Source of the DNA: Deltaproteobacteria bacterium | Lineage (GTDB): Bacteria > Desulfobacterota > Desulfobacteria > Desulfobacterales > Desulfosarcinaceae | Length of the DNA: 64,000 nucleotides | Assembly (NCBI GenBank): GCA_002747175.1 | Contig: PDTK01000028.1 | Span: 62,001-126,000 of the forward strand | Direction: 5' to 3' | In this document: in pieces, positions 56,465 to 64,000 of the stretch | Layout of the letters: each line of letters begins with the position of its first letter | How positions within the stretch are numbered: position 1 is the stretch's first letter | Translations under genes and position numbers: made by a program | Notes under the pieces: model-generated | Database searches by the model: none | What the model was told of the DNA's origin: nothing | What the model saw: the letters and a program-made list of their open reading frames with translations, nothing else

Positions 56465-57502
56465 TTAATCCTTTTCTGGATTGTCCGGAGTTTGTGCGCC
56501 GTGGGTGGTCTGTTCCGGAATCCCACGCTTACCTTCCCTTTTTCGTTCCAGCGACCGCCGGATTCGCTTCCTTTTCTCATAGTTTTTTTCCGGACCGGCA
56601 AATATCGGATTAACGGAGATATCGTCGGTCAGGGGTATTAGATCGCCGGTAACCGCTGGCGCCCCGCCACTCCCATTACGCCACCATTTAATGAGGCCCA
56701 GGTGCTTGCCCCCGACCGAACATTTGAAGAGCGTGGTGCCGTCGACGGTTTCCGACTCAAAATGCGGGTAGTAATCGTGCCCCACGATGATCAGATCTAT
56801 ACCACCAACGACCTTGGCAAGTGAAATACTGTGTTTCCAGCCGGCATGGCTGAGCAATACCACCAGATCATGATCGCGCTTCAACCGTGGTACCCATCGC
56901 TTCAGTTCACCTTCATCATCCAGGGCCCGCAAACTGCCTCCGGTATCTTTGCCGGGCGGCAACAACGCCGGTGCAACCGTACCGATGAAAGCGATTTTCA
57001 ATGCGCCGATCCTTCGCGACAAATAGGGTTTCCACTTGAGTTCACCGTTTTCCGAAATCAGGTTGGCTGAAATCAACCGTTCGCGATAAGTCCCGGAAAA
57101 TTGGTCCAAGGCCTCAATTCCGAATCTTATTTCGCCATCAGCGATATTGATCGCATCGTAGTCCATCATCTGCATGGCCTCCAGGGTCGCGTCCGCACGC
57201 AGATCGGCATATTGGACCTTCGGCCGGATGAAATCACCGTTATCGACCAAAACAACGTTCCGGTATGTTTTCCTTAATTCAGCTATCAAACTGGCCCGCC
57301 GGGCCAGCCCCCCAAGGGTATGCCCCAGTCATCCCTTGCATTCCACGTTGGCCTGGGTGTCCGAGGTGTACAAAATCACCAGATCGGGGGAAGCGTTCGC
57401 CTGCCCGAAAGCGGGTGAATCCATGGACATGCATGACCGGTGAGACAGCAAGCAGGACAATATGATCGTAGCAACCATGTAGAATGAATGTTTTTTCAGC
57501 AT
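56465..57502 (-). CDS. Exported 5'-nucleotidase/metallophosphoesterase-like protein with in-frame UGA (candidate selenoprotein)
   Basis: The frame runs from ATG 57502 (AAAGG upstream) to 56465 with one internal TGA at 57331-57329, codon 58. Before it: a signal-like segment, then LVILYTSDTQANVECKG. After it: LGHTLGGLARRASLIAEL, VVLVDNGDFIRPK and LIIVGHDYYPHFE. Both sides belong to one 5'-nucleotidase-type fold (GGLARRA and DNGDF are family motifs) and share the frame without any indel. The UGA lies three codons after Cys55, forming a CxxU pair, and a tight stem-loop follows. Deltaproteobacterial sulfate reducers are known to be rich in selenoproteins. The usual GNHE metal motif is replaced by ADGEIRFG, so the chemistry may differ. 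A nonsense pseudogene is the alternative. Confidence 0.7.
57291..57307 (-). promoter_or_regulatory. Putative bacterial SECIS stem-loop
   Basis: Read on the minus strand, CTGGCCC-GGC-GGGCCAG starts 22 bases after the in-frame UGA (57331-57329). The 7-base stem is perfect and the apical loop begins with GG. Known bacterial SECIS elements place an apical loop with an early G about 16-37 bases after the UGA, and this one falls at about 28-31. The same bases also encode GLARRAS. Confidence 0.55.
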
Positions 57503-57543
57503 GACAGGACCTTTATACATAGCTCTATATAGGCGTTGTGCGA

Positions 57544-57570
57544 GCCGGCAGCGGGCAATCCGTTGCCGGC
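57544..57570 (-). terminator. GC-rich hairpin between two exported-protein genes
   Basis: GCCGGCAGCGG (57544-57554) pairs with CCGTTGCCGGC (57560-57570) with one G-T pair and a 5-base loop. It follows the stop of the gene ending at 57619, but no T-run follows on the minus strand, so termination efficiency is uncertain. Confidence 0.4.
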
Positions 57571-57618
57571 CATGGAGTCGATGGATGTTCGTCTCAGCGG
57601 GAAAATCCAGGCAGGCCG

Positions 57619-60087
57619 TTACTGGTACAATTCGGCACCGCTGATGGTATTCATGTCACGGTCACCAATTAAAAACAGTCCCATGATTTCCTGATCCAGG
57701 GACTGAATTTTAATCCATCCGGCACTTTTCAGGGTTGTTTGATTGAACGCGGATTGCAGCATCAGGATTTGTTTTGAGTGCGCCGATACGTCAAGTGTCA
57801 CAACCTCCGCGCCCAATTGCCGGCCTTCGTTCGTCATGGGAGTCAGGATGACCTGCGTGTCCGATGCCATAGGGTTGAACAGGGCAATGCCGGTCCACCA
57901 ATAATGGTCCGAAGCGACGTGCGGTAAGCTGAGGTTCGCCGACTGGCTCTGGGCGATCATCAGTTCGAAGATGGCCCGGCTGTCACGGGTCTGATAGGCA
58001 AAATATCCTGTCATGTCCTGACTGCTGTCTATCAAGAGAGCGGTCCGACCCATTGTATACTGATCCAGATACGGGAAAAGATCGGTGATCGGCACGGTGG
58101 TTTTTTCATAAGGCATCAGTTGGACGGTCGCCTGCTCGAAAAAGTCGCCATCTATCAACCGGCAGGTCACATCATTGGCCTGATCCGAGAGATTGATCAA
58201 AGAAAGCTCAGTCTGCCACTGATAGGTGGCAGCGATGTGGGGAACCGCAAAATGGTTACCGATCCGGGACAAAGCGAAGAGGGATTCGGATTTACCCAGG
58301 CCATCCCGCTGCCAGTTAAGGAAACCGTTGATTTCATCCGTGCTTTTATCACCCCGGGATGCAACGGATACATGGATCCACCCGTTGTCCAGGCTTTTGT
58401 TGAAAGGATTGGTGGACGAAGTATATCGGTCGATGGTGTTGCCCGATAAAGTCTTGGCAACCTGGCGGTCCAAAAGTCCCTGTTGACTGTAAAGCCGGAG
58501 ATCCAGGCTGATATCGTCCGGTGCTGGATTGAAAAGACCCCAACTGATCTGTTTGTTGACATTGAAAAGGCTGGCCATATCCGGCACAACGAGTTGCTGA
58601 ATCGTTTGACCGCCCTGGCCGAACCCTGCCATGGTTTGATCCTGCACTCCGCCCAGGGAAAAAACAGCCGGCGGTTTGTCGGCCAGCACCTTTATCGATC
58701 GTACCAAGGGTGCTTCGTGCAGGTGCATGGGCAATGTTTCTATCAGCCAGGCTTCTTTTTGAAACGGGTCCAGCAGGAAAGGATCCTTCACCGTTGAAAT
58801 GGGCTGCGCAAGATTGTCGTAAGCAACGATCTGAATATCATCTATCGATTCGGAAGACAGATTGGTGACTGTCAAACCATTCCAGGCCGATCCTTTCTGA
58901 AGCTCAGGAACGATCACCTGTCCGGCACGGATCTGATCCATGACCAGGCGGTAAATTCCACCGCCGCCATAGTCGCCCCGTGAGAGCGTCATCGTGTAGG
59001 GTGCCTGTGAAACGGCCAGTCGATAATCCAATTGCTTCAAGAGCGTCGCCTGCCAAACGATATCACCGGAGGCATCGCGCAAAGCCACATCGATTCCTTC
59101 CGAGAAGTCATCAAGTTTTTCCAGGTGAAAGGTAACGGTATCACCCACCTTCCCTTCGATGGTATACCGATCCTCGTTAAGCAGAATCAGGTTGTGGTTT
59201 CCCGGGAGCAAACGAACCGTTTCACCATTTTCCAGATGATCGTCCTTGTGTGACGCCAGGGAACGGATGGTGGCACAATTCAGGTAGGGGTTGGATGCCT
59301 GGGGGGTCAAAGGGAACCTCAGTGACCTGGGATGATCGTTGGTGCTGTTGCCGGTCCATTGGCCGCCCACTATTTCGCCGTTACCATTGGTGAACAGGTC
59401 GTATGTATATATATGTGTCTTTTCCCGGGTACCCTGAAAATCGGCTTTTACGTTATCATCGGCATACCAGATCTGACAGACCACACCGGTGATCCCGTAA
59501 TTCTCCGTCAACGTCATGCTATAACGATAAATTGGGAAGAACCAGACCTCCTTTTCCGATAGCAGATCGGCAATGAAGGCTTTGCGTTGGACTTTGATGT
59601 AGTTCAATAACCATTCGTGGAAAATGGCCGGGTTTCCCGCAGGCGAACTTATCGCCAGGTCTTTGCCGTGGCACGCGGTGAGCAGTCCTTTCTTGTCTCC
59701 CACGCGAAAAACGATGTTGTTATAGCTGGAGGGGTAAAAAACGATGTTCTCGTAGGCCGATGCGGCGGCCCAGGCATGGCATTGACCTTCCCAGCTTTCG
59801 GCATCCGGATCGTATTGGTTTTCGAGTTCCCAGGCGGTGGCATCTCCCGGGTAGCGCCCATCAGTGAGCAATTCGAATTTTTCCAGGGGGGCGGGGCCGG
59901 TCCAATTGCCGTATCCGTTGGCCAGCCCGCCGCCGATGGTGGGCCACCAGTAGCCGGACCAGGGCGTGAAATGGGTTCTGGCTTCATCCGTTCTGGCCAA
60001 AAGGCCCTGCGGAAACATGATCCCGGCCATGAGCACGGCAAAAACAACAATGAGGTTTTCAAAATGTATTAACCGGCGGTTCTTCAT
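57619..60087 (-). CDS. Secreted protein with transglutaminase-elicitor-like domain and repeated C-terminal modules
   Basis: A signal peptide (LIVVFAVLMAGIMFPQGLLA) precedes an N-terminal domain with the WEGQCHAWAAASAYE motif; Cys103 and a later His157 (AIFHEWLLNYI), then VWFFPIYRYSMTL, suit the papain-like transglutaminase elicitor fold. From about residue 290 to the end come four or so beta-sandwich modules: WNGLTVTNLSSESIDDIQIV, ISWGLFNPAPDDISLDLRLY, WQTELSLINLSDQANDVTCR and WWTGIALFNPMASDTQVILT. At 822 residues it is a large extracellular or cell-surface protein. It may crosslink or cleave proteins. It ends nine bases after the start region of the small exported gene upstream on the same strand. 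Confidence 0.75.
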   Translation of the reverse strand: MKNRRLIHFENLIVVFAVLMAGIMFPQGLLARTDEARTHFTPWSGYWWPTIGGGLANGYGNWTGPAPLEKFELLTDGRYPGDATAWELENQYDPDAESWEGQCHAWAAASAYENIVFYPSSYNNIVFRVGDKKGLLTACHGKDLAISSPAGNPAIFHEWLLNYIKVQRKAFIADLLSEKEVWFFPIYRYSMTLTENYGITGVVCQIWYADDNVKADFQGTREKTHIYTYDLFTNGNGEIVGGQWTGNSTNDHPRSLRFPLTPQASNPYLNCATIRSLASHKDDHLENGETVRLLPGNHNLILLNEDRYTIEGKVGDTVTFHLEKLDDFSEGIDVALRDASGDIVWQATLLKQLDYRLAVSQAPYTMTLSRGDYGGGGIYRLVMDQIRAGQVIVPELQKGSAWNGLTVTNLSSESIDDIQIVAYDNLAQPISTVKDPFLLDPFQKEAWLIETLPMHLHEAPLVRSIKVLADKPPAVFSLGGVQDQTMAGFGQGGQTIQQLVVPDMASLFNVNKQISWGLFNPAPDDISLDLRLYSQQGLLDRQVAKTLSGNTIDRYTSSTNPFNKSLDNGWIHVSVASRGDKSTDEINGFLNWQRDGLGKSESLFALSRIGNHFAVPHIAATYQWQTELSLINLSDQANDVTCRLIDGDFFEQATVQLMPYEKTTVPITDLFPYLDQYTMGRTALLIDSSQDMTGYFAYQTRDSRAIFELMIAQSQSANLSLPHVASDHYWWTGIALFNPMASDTQVILTPMTNEGRQLGAEVVTLDVSAHSKQILMLQSAFNQTTLKSAGWIKIQSLDQEIMGLFLIGDRDMNTISGAELYQ

Positions 60088-60096
60088 AGACGGATC

Positions 60097-60750
60097 TCAG
60101 TTCTGGGTCTGTGATGGCAGTCTCCACGAACGCCGCGATTGGGTCTCTTCATAAAGCCACCAGGGATCTCCCGCCTTCCAGAGTTGCCTTACCTGAAGAG
60201 CATTCTGATAGTTGACGGCGATAAGCGTCAAATCGGAATCGGTGTCCATGGCAAACCGATCAGGATCGATCATTCCGGCATCGATGGCATCGGCCACCGA
60301 GATAGGGGTGATCGACCGTTCAACCAGATAGACAAACCGCGTTTGATCAATGGTCTTGATCAATTTGACGATGCCTTGCAAACCGTTGGTTGGATTCAAG
60401 TCGTCAAAGGGAACCGGATGCCCCCAGGACAGGCTCATTAAACCGTTCGGACCTCTGGTCCGGCCGTGTGCAGGAGACAGGCAGTCTTCAACTAGGGATA
60501 GCCGACCATCTGCATCGTAGCCTAAAATCATCTGGGCCCCGGAGTGACCGGAACGAAAAATCCGGTACCGGTGTGCATCATCGGAAACAAACTTCCATTC
60601 AACTGACTGTGTCCACTTGTCTGCACCGGCCTGTTTATACACCGAGCGGACAGCGAAGGCGTATTTATCGGCGGCGTGTCCACTGGTGATAACCAGAATA
60701 AGAATCGTAACGGTGATCGTAACAATGCAGATCGTTCGCAAATTCATCAT
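60097..60750 (-). CDS. Exported protein of unknown function
   Basis: A 217-residue protein with a signal peptide (ICIVTITVTILILVITSGHA). The mature region is beta-rich: YAFAVRSVYKQAGADKWTQS, VEWKFVSDDAHRYRIFRSG, MILGYDADGRLSLVEDC and RFVYLVERSITPISVADAI. No family is recognised. It ends ten bases before the large transglutaminase-like gene, so the two are probably an operon and may act together outside the cytoplasm. Confidence 0.65.
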   Translation of the reverse strand: MMNLRTICIVTITVTILILVITSGHAADKYAFAVRSVYKQAGADKWTQSVEWKFVSDDAHRYRIFRSGHSGAQMILGYDADGRLSLVEDCLSPAHGRTRGPNGLMSLSWGHPVPFDDLNPTNGLQGIVKLIKTIDQTRFVYLVERSITPISVADAIDAGMIDPDRFAMDTDSDLTLIAVNYQNALQVRQLWKAGDPWWLYEETQSRRSWRLPSQTQN

Positions 60751-60769
60751 CTACATGCCTGTGATGTAT

Positions 60770-60880
60770 TCTATAGTGTTTAAGATAATGTTTTTGGCAA
60801 GGCCAGAGGGAGGAAGCTGTATAAGTAATACCGCAACGACCGATAACGCAGCCCAAAAACATTATCTTGAATGCTATATA
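60770..60880. repeat. Small element with terminal inverted repeats
   Basis: AAGATAATGTTTTTGG (60782-60797) and CCAAAAACATTATCTT (60853-60868) are perfect 16-base inverted repeats. Beyond them TCTATAGTGTTT and GAATGCTATATA continue the symmetry imperfectly, giving ~28-base ends. The interior ~55 bases (GCAAGGCCAGAGGGAGGAAG) carry no gene. The 110-base length and long ends suit a MITE; no flanking target duplication was certain. Confidence 0.55.
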
Positions 60881-60895
60881 TGGCTGTCCAGAAAA

Positions 60896-60922
60896 AAGAA
60901 GGGATCCTTAAGATCCCTTCTT
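60896..60922. terminator. Bidirectional intrinsic terminator
   Basis: AAGAAGGGATC (60896-60906) and GATCCCTTCTT (60912-60922) form a perfect stem with loop CTTAA. An A-run lies on one side and a T-run on the other, so it works in both directions. For the minus strand it ends the 616-residue surface protein gene (stop at 60994). Confidence 0.85.
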
Positions 60923-60993
60923 TTGATTCAACAATGTGGTGCCGATGCCCGGCAAGTGTATTGGGACCGGCCAGGCATCGGTGTTTTATGCGA

Positions 60994-62844
60994 TTAGTAG
61001 TTCCAGGCGGCCACAGCACCACCAGCGACACCATAAGCGGTGTAGCCCGTGCTGTCGCTGCCGTCACCAGTCATGGCAAAACCACCGGCAGAGCCGAAGT
61101 TGGTGATGACCACGATGTGTCCGGCTGCATCACCCAGGGTACCGGCATTGCCGGGATCCGCCGTCAGGTTGGTCAGCAGATCGGCACCGCCGAGAACGAC
61201 AATACCGCCGGCAGCGATTTCCGGCGTGGTGTAAGTACCCATATCGCCGTCAGCCTCGTAGAAGGTGACAGTGGCGGTACCGGCGTTAGCGGAGGGGTTG
61301 CCGATGGTCATACCGAACCACCACCCCTGGCTTCCGTCCAGAGCAACGGTATAGGGATAATACAGGGTGGTGTTGGGAACGGCTGCGGCACAGGTGTCCA
61401 CGAAGGTTGCGATGACGCGAGAATCCGTGAAAATCAAGCCACAGGGCAGTTTCCACAGTTCAACGGTCACGGTGACTTCGTCGCCGGCCACAAACTGATC
61501 GGCGTCATAGTAAACCTGCGGCGTATCGAGCCATATCTTATTGTACGTATCGACATTGCTGAAAGCGTTGGAGGTCAGGACGGTCCACTCTTCATCGGCA
61601 TCGAACTCACCACAAGCGGCGCCTCTGGGTGTCACACTGGCGGCCACGCCGCTTTCCGTGGCAACCGTCCAACCGGTGGAGACATTGGTTCCGTCGCCAT
61701 CACAAGGATCTTCCGTGCCCGGCAGAGTGCCGTTGATGAAAGTCGGTTGGCCTCCCCAGTAAGCACCGTTACCGGAAACGATCATGCGGACCCGGTATTG
61801 GTCTCCGGAGTTGCCCCAGTTGCCGGTGTTGTTGGTGAGAATCAGGTCGTTACCGGCCCATCCATCGGTCTGGCAGTAGTTGCTGCCATCCATGTAGTCG
61901 AACATACAATTGGCGTTCTGGCCGCCGGTGAAAGGCACGTAGTCCTGCAGTTCACCCTTACAGGCTTCCAGGGTAATCGAAGTGGCCGAGATCAGGTGAG
62001 CCACCTGGGGGTTGGCCGGGTTGAAGGTCAAAAAGTTGTTCCCGGAAACGCCACCGGAGTTGATGCTCACGTTGACGGTGGAACCGCTGTAAACTTCGGT
62101 GTCAGCCTGGATGCAGTAGCTGTTGTCCGTATCGTTGTTAACCTGCAGGAAGTCGGCACCTGCCGGGGCATCACCGTAGAAGCCGTTGATGGCGGCCGGG
62201 GTACCGGTGGGGGTGTCGTTGAAAGCGTAGCGGCCGGCAGCGGCGTTGCCGTCGAAACCGTCAAACAGTTTCAACTGGAAGCTAGCGTCAGCACTGACGG
62301 TGAATGTAGAGGTACCGTCGTAGTTGGCTGCGGCGCCAACGCCGCCGTTGCCAACCGTAGTGTTGTCGGAGTCGTAGACATCGATGCGCATCCGGTTGGA
62401 ACCGGCGGTGCCGCGAACACGGAAGAACATCTCGGTACCGGCAACAACAACATTACCTGCTGCACCGTCAGAACCATGATCGTTGATGCCCCAGATGGTG
62501 TTGTCGATGGATGCGCCATCGGCAGCAACGGAAATCGTGCCATTGAAACCGCCAGGACCAGGAACGGCGTTGGTGGCGGTTCCATTACCGGTGACCACAA
62601 AGTCGAAGCTGGAGCACAGGGTCACGCCCAAGGGCAGGTCGGCGGTCCACCAGTCACCGTCTCGGAGCACGGTGCCGGAATCGAAGATAAAGGTGATATT
62701 ACCGGCTTTTTCACACGCGTTCTCGGCACCGGTGATACCTTCGGAGTTGGTCTTTACCTCAACCTGCTGGGCAGCCATACTCACGGAAGCGATACCGACA
62801 ACCATGAAAAGAGCCGCGATTACTGCAATCAGTTTCTTCATCAT
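60994..62844 (-). CDS. Large secreted/surface protein with C-terminal sandwich module
   Basis: A clear signal peptide (LIAVIAALFMVVGIASVSMA) is followed by a 590-residue acidic, Gly/Asn/Thr-rich beta protein with about a dozen cysteines (for example LEACKGELQD, NCMFDYMDGSNYC), which probably form disulfides. The C-terminal ~105 residues (GWWFGMTIGNPSANAGTATV, GGIVVLGGADLLTNL) repeat the module of the transglutaminase-like protein at 57619 (WWTGIALFNPMASDTQVILT). GGAGG precedes the ATG and a strong terminator follows, so high expression is likely. A surface-layer or matrix protein is possible; no known family identified. Confidence 0.72.
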   Translation of the reverse strand: MMKKLIAVIAALFMVVGIASVSMAAQQVEVKTNSEGITGAENACEKAGNITFIFDSGTVLRDGDWWTADLPLGVTLCSSFDFVVTGNGTATNAVPGPGGFNGTISVAADGASIDNTIWGINDHGSDGAAGNVVVAGTEMFFRVRGTAGSNRMRIDVYDSDNTTVGNGGVGAAANYDGTSTFTVSADASFQLKLFDGFDGNAAAGRYAFNDTPTGTPAAINGFYGDAPAGADFLQVNNDTDNSYCIQADTEVYSGSTVNVSINSGGVSGNNFLTFNPANPQVAHLISATSITLEACKGELQDYVPFTGGQNANCMFDYMDGSNYCQTDGWAGNDLILTNNTGNWGNSGDQYRVRMIVSGNGAYWGGQPTFINGTLPGTEDPCDGDGTNVSTGWTVATESGVAASVTPRGAACGEFDADEEWTVLTSNAFSNVDTYNKIWLDTPQVYYDADQFVAGDEVTVTVELWKLPCGLIFTDSRVIATFVDTCAAAVPNTTLYYPYTVALDGSQGWWFGMTIGNPSANAGTATVTFYEADGDMGTYTTPEIAAGGIVVLGGADLLTNLTADPGNAGTLGDAAGHIVVITNFGSAGGFAMTGDGSDSTGYTAYGVAGGAVAAWNY

Positions 62845-63043
62845 TCCTCCAAAAAATTAATCGATTAAAATGGTTAAACTTAATGCATCAAGACATGTGG
62901 AACAAGAAAAGCACCTTCGATTTTTTTCCGCATCACCTCCTTTGGAATTCTTGTTGGGCGGACACTTTTTCGCGCACCCTCGTTAAGGTTGACGATTGCG
63001 ATCGTATGTACCCGCCGGCAGGCATAATCAATGCCGTCGATGT

Positions 63044-64000
63044 TCATTGCCAACTGGCAAGGTTTGTATCGATGTTTTTGCCAAACCAGCTATTACCACC
63101 TTCGATGATCCTCCAGAACTCATCGTCCACGACCTGTGGCCACACAACGATGCGCGTATCACCAGGACCCAATATCAAATCCACACCTCCGGAAAAATCG
63201 GTTGTCCGGGAAAGCTGGCGATGCGGATAATCGACAAACAGGGGCACGCCTGGCACCTGCTCGCCGGCATCGAACAAATCGTTGTTGTTTTGATCTTCAT
63301 AAACAACGCCAAGCAGGTGTATATCCTGCAAGGTGGTGGGCGCGGCCGCATCAATGGTGACAATGTATAATGGCTTGACGGCGGTGCCGGATCCGGGCCG
63401 CATCAGGCGCAAGCCGATACCGATTTCGGTTGCCGTTGGATCGAGAATCGCCGGAATCGATATTGAATCGGATTCAACCGCGCGGATCAGGATCTGCCTG
63501 AATATCTGCCGGGTCACCGCTTCGACACTGTTCTCGTCGGAAATGGCGATCATTTCGATGCTTTCACTGTAAGCCAGAGCCTGGTAGCCGGCCTCTGCAA
63601 TGCGCTCGCCGGCAGACAAACCGTTGTTGCTGTATTGATCGATGTACTGGAAGACGGCCATCTCCTCGGTGTGCCGCCTGGCAGCGTTGAATAGGCGAAC
63701 ATTGGGTACCAGGGCATCCAAATCGAGCCTGATCATGATTTCGGCAATATCGGGTCTTTTCTTTAAAAAAGATTTGATTTCAATGCCTGCGTCCGACATT
63801 ACAGCCGCCGGCTGACTGCGCAATTGATTAACCAAATGCACCAACGTAGCCTCAGCCAGTTCATAGGCATCTGCCACGCCACTGGGCGGAGAGCTGAAAT
63901 CGCAGGTTGCCAGGTAGGCGTTGTAGGTCGTGCCATCGAGGGTCAACAGGCCCGCCTGAATGCCGACACCCACGTGGGTCAGCGCCGGATTGAAAAGAAT
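63044..64000 (-). CDS. CAP/SCP-domain secreted protein (5' end beyond the window)
   Basis: The frame is open to the window edge, so the N-terminus is missing. The start visible here is the end of a CAP domain (NPALTHVGVGIQAGLL). A second, diverged CAP-like unit follows, with VRLFNAARRHTEEMAVFQYI and ATEIGIGLRLMRPGSG. The last 70 residues have GVVYEDQNNNDLFDAGEQVP and GVPLFVDYPHRQL, an SdrD/Cna-B-type calcium-binding beta module. The protein is extracellular by family. It is upstream of the large surface protein on the same strand. Confidence 0.75.
   Translation of the reverse strand: MLFNPALTHVGVGIQAGLLTLDGTTYNAYLATCDFSSPPSGVADAYELAEATLVHLVNQLRSQPAAVMSDAGIEIKSFLKKRPDIAEIMIRLDLDALVPNVRLFNAARRHTEEMAVFQYIDQYSNNGLSAGERIAEAGYQALAYSESIEMIAISDENSVEAVTRQIFRQILIRAVESDSISIPAILDPTATEIGIGLRLMRPGSGTAVKPLYIVTIDAAAPTTLQDIHLLGVVYEDQNNNDLFDAGEQVPGVPLFVDYPHRQLSRTTDFSGGVDLILGPGDTRIVVWPQVVDDEFWRIIEGGNSWFGKNIDTNLASWQ

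Noticed and set aside
60871..62868. Long plus-strand open frame opposite the large surface protein
   Set aside because: It is a mirror of the GC-biased codons of the minus-strand gene, lacks a ribosome binding site and reads as Gly/Val-rich sequence without domains.

Overview
The window looks like a chromosomal segment of a Gram-negative deltaproteobacterium (Desulfobacterota), most likely a Desulfosarcina-like sulfate reducer. This is inferred from gene content and intergenic style, because no rRNA or other strong taxonomic marker is present. No tRNA, rRNA, CRISPR array, transposase or integrase was recognised. Base composition is moderately GC-rich over most of the window, with a clearly AT-richer stretch at about 45.0-51.7 kb that is probably acquired.

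Layout: (1) 0.2-5.6 kb holds housekeeping genes: ispA, xseB and xseA on the minus strand, a small conserved unknown, a Bax-inhibitor-1 membrane protein on the plus strand, and glmM. (2) 5.8-13.5 kb is a minus-strand envelope polysaccharide block: a left-handed beta-helix protein, a WecA-type initiating transferase fused to a CapD-like N-terminal module, a UDP-sugar epimerase/decarboxylase, a GT2, an O-antigen-ligase-type protein and a small STN-domain protein. (3) 13.9-15.8 kb has a YitT-family protein, a decayed PEP-CTERM gene and two copies of a dispersed repeat.

(4) 15.8-27.6 kb is a plus-strand amino acid block. It has the three arginine deiminase pathway genes (arcB, arcC, arcA) without an arcD antiporter, then an arginine:X amidinotransferase, citrate synthase, a class IV aminotransferase, a 3-phosphoglycerate dehydrogenase carrying a ParB/SbnI-like C-terminal domain, glyA and L-serine dehydratase. 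My reading is that this connects a guanidino compound, arginine, ornithine, glycine, serine and pyruvate. The amidinotransferase could regenerate arginine from ornithine, making ornithine catalytic and removing the need for an arginine/ornithine exchanger.

(5) 27.7-53.9 kb is a long minus-strand LPS/O-antigen cluster of the ABC-transporter type. It contains Wzm/Wzt with a C-terminal cargo-binding extension, many glycosyltransferases, methyltransferases, a sulfotransferase-like protein, WecE/RffA, PglD-like and WbqC-like proteins, and a tandem methyltransferase with a coiled-coil tail that resembles chain-terminating rulers in layout. It includes a decayed partial duplication of wzt-wzm-cmcI at 43.8-45.0 kb and several truncated genes.

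(6) 54-64 kb encodes exported proteins: Sel1 and TPR proteins, a lipoprotein, a metallophosphoesterase-like protein with an in-frame UGA that is a good selenocysteine candidate, a transglutaminase-elicitor-like protein with repeated C-terminal modules, a large secreted protein sharing that C-terminal module, and a CAP-domain protein cut by the window end.

Several intergenic repeat families are present. One is a palindromic element of about 130-160 bp. A second has a hairpin whose closing pair differs compensatorily between copies. A third is of the type that translates as MDSRLRGDD. A separate 110-bp element with terminal inverted repeats lies at 60.8 kb.
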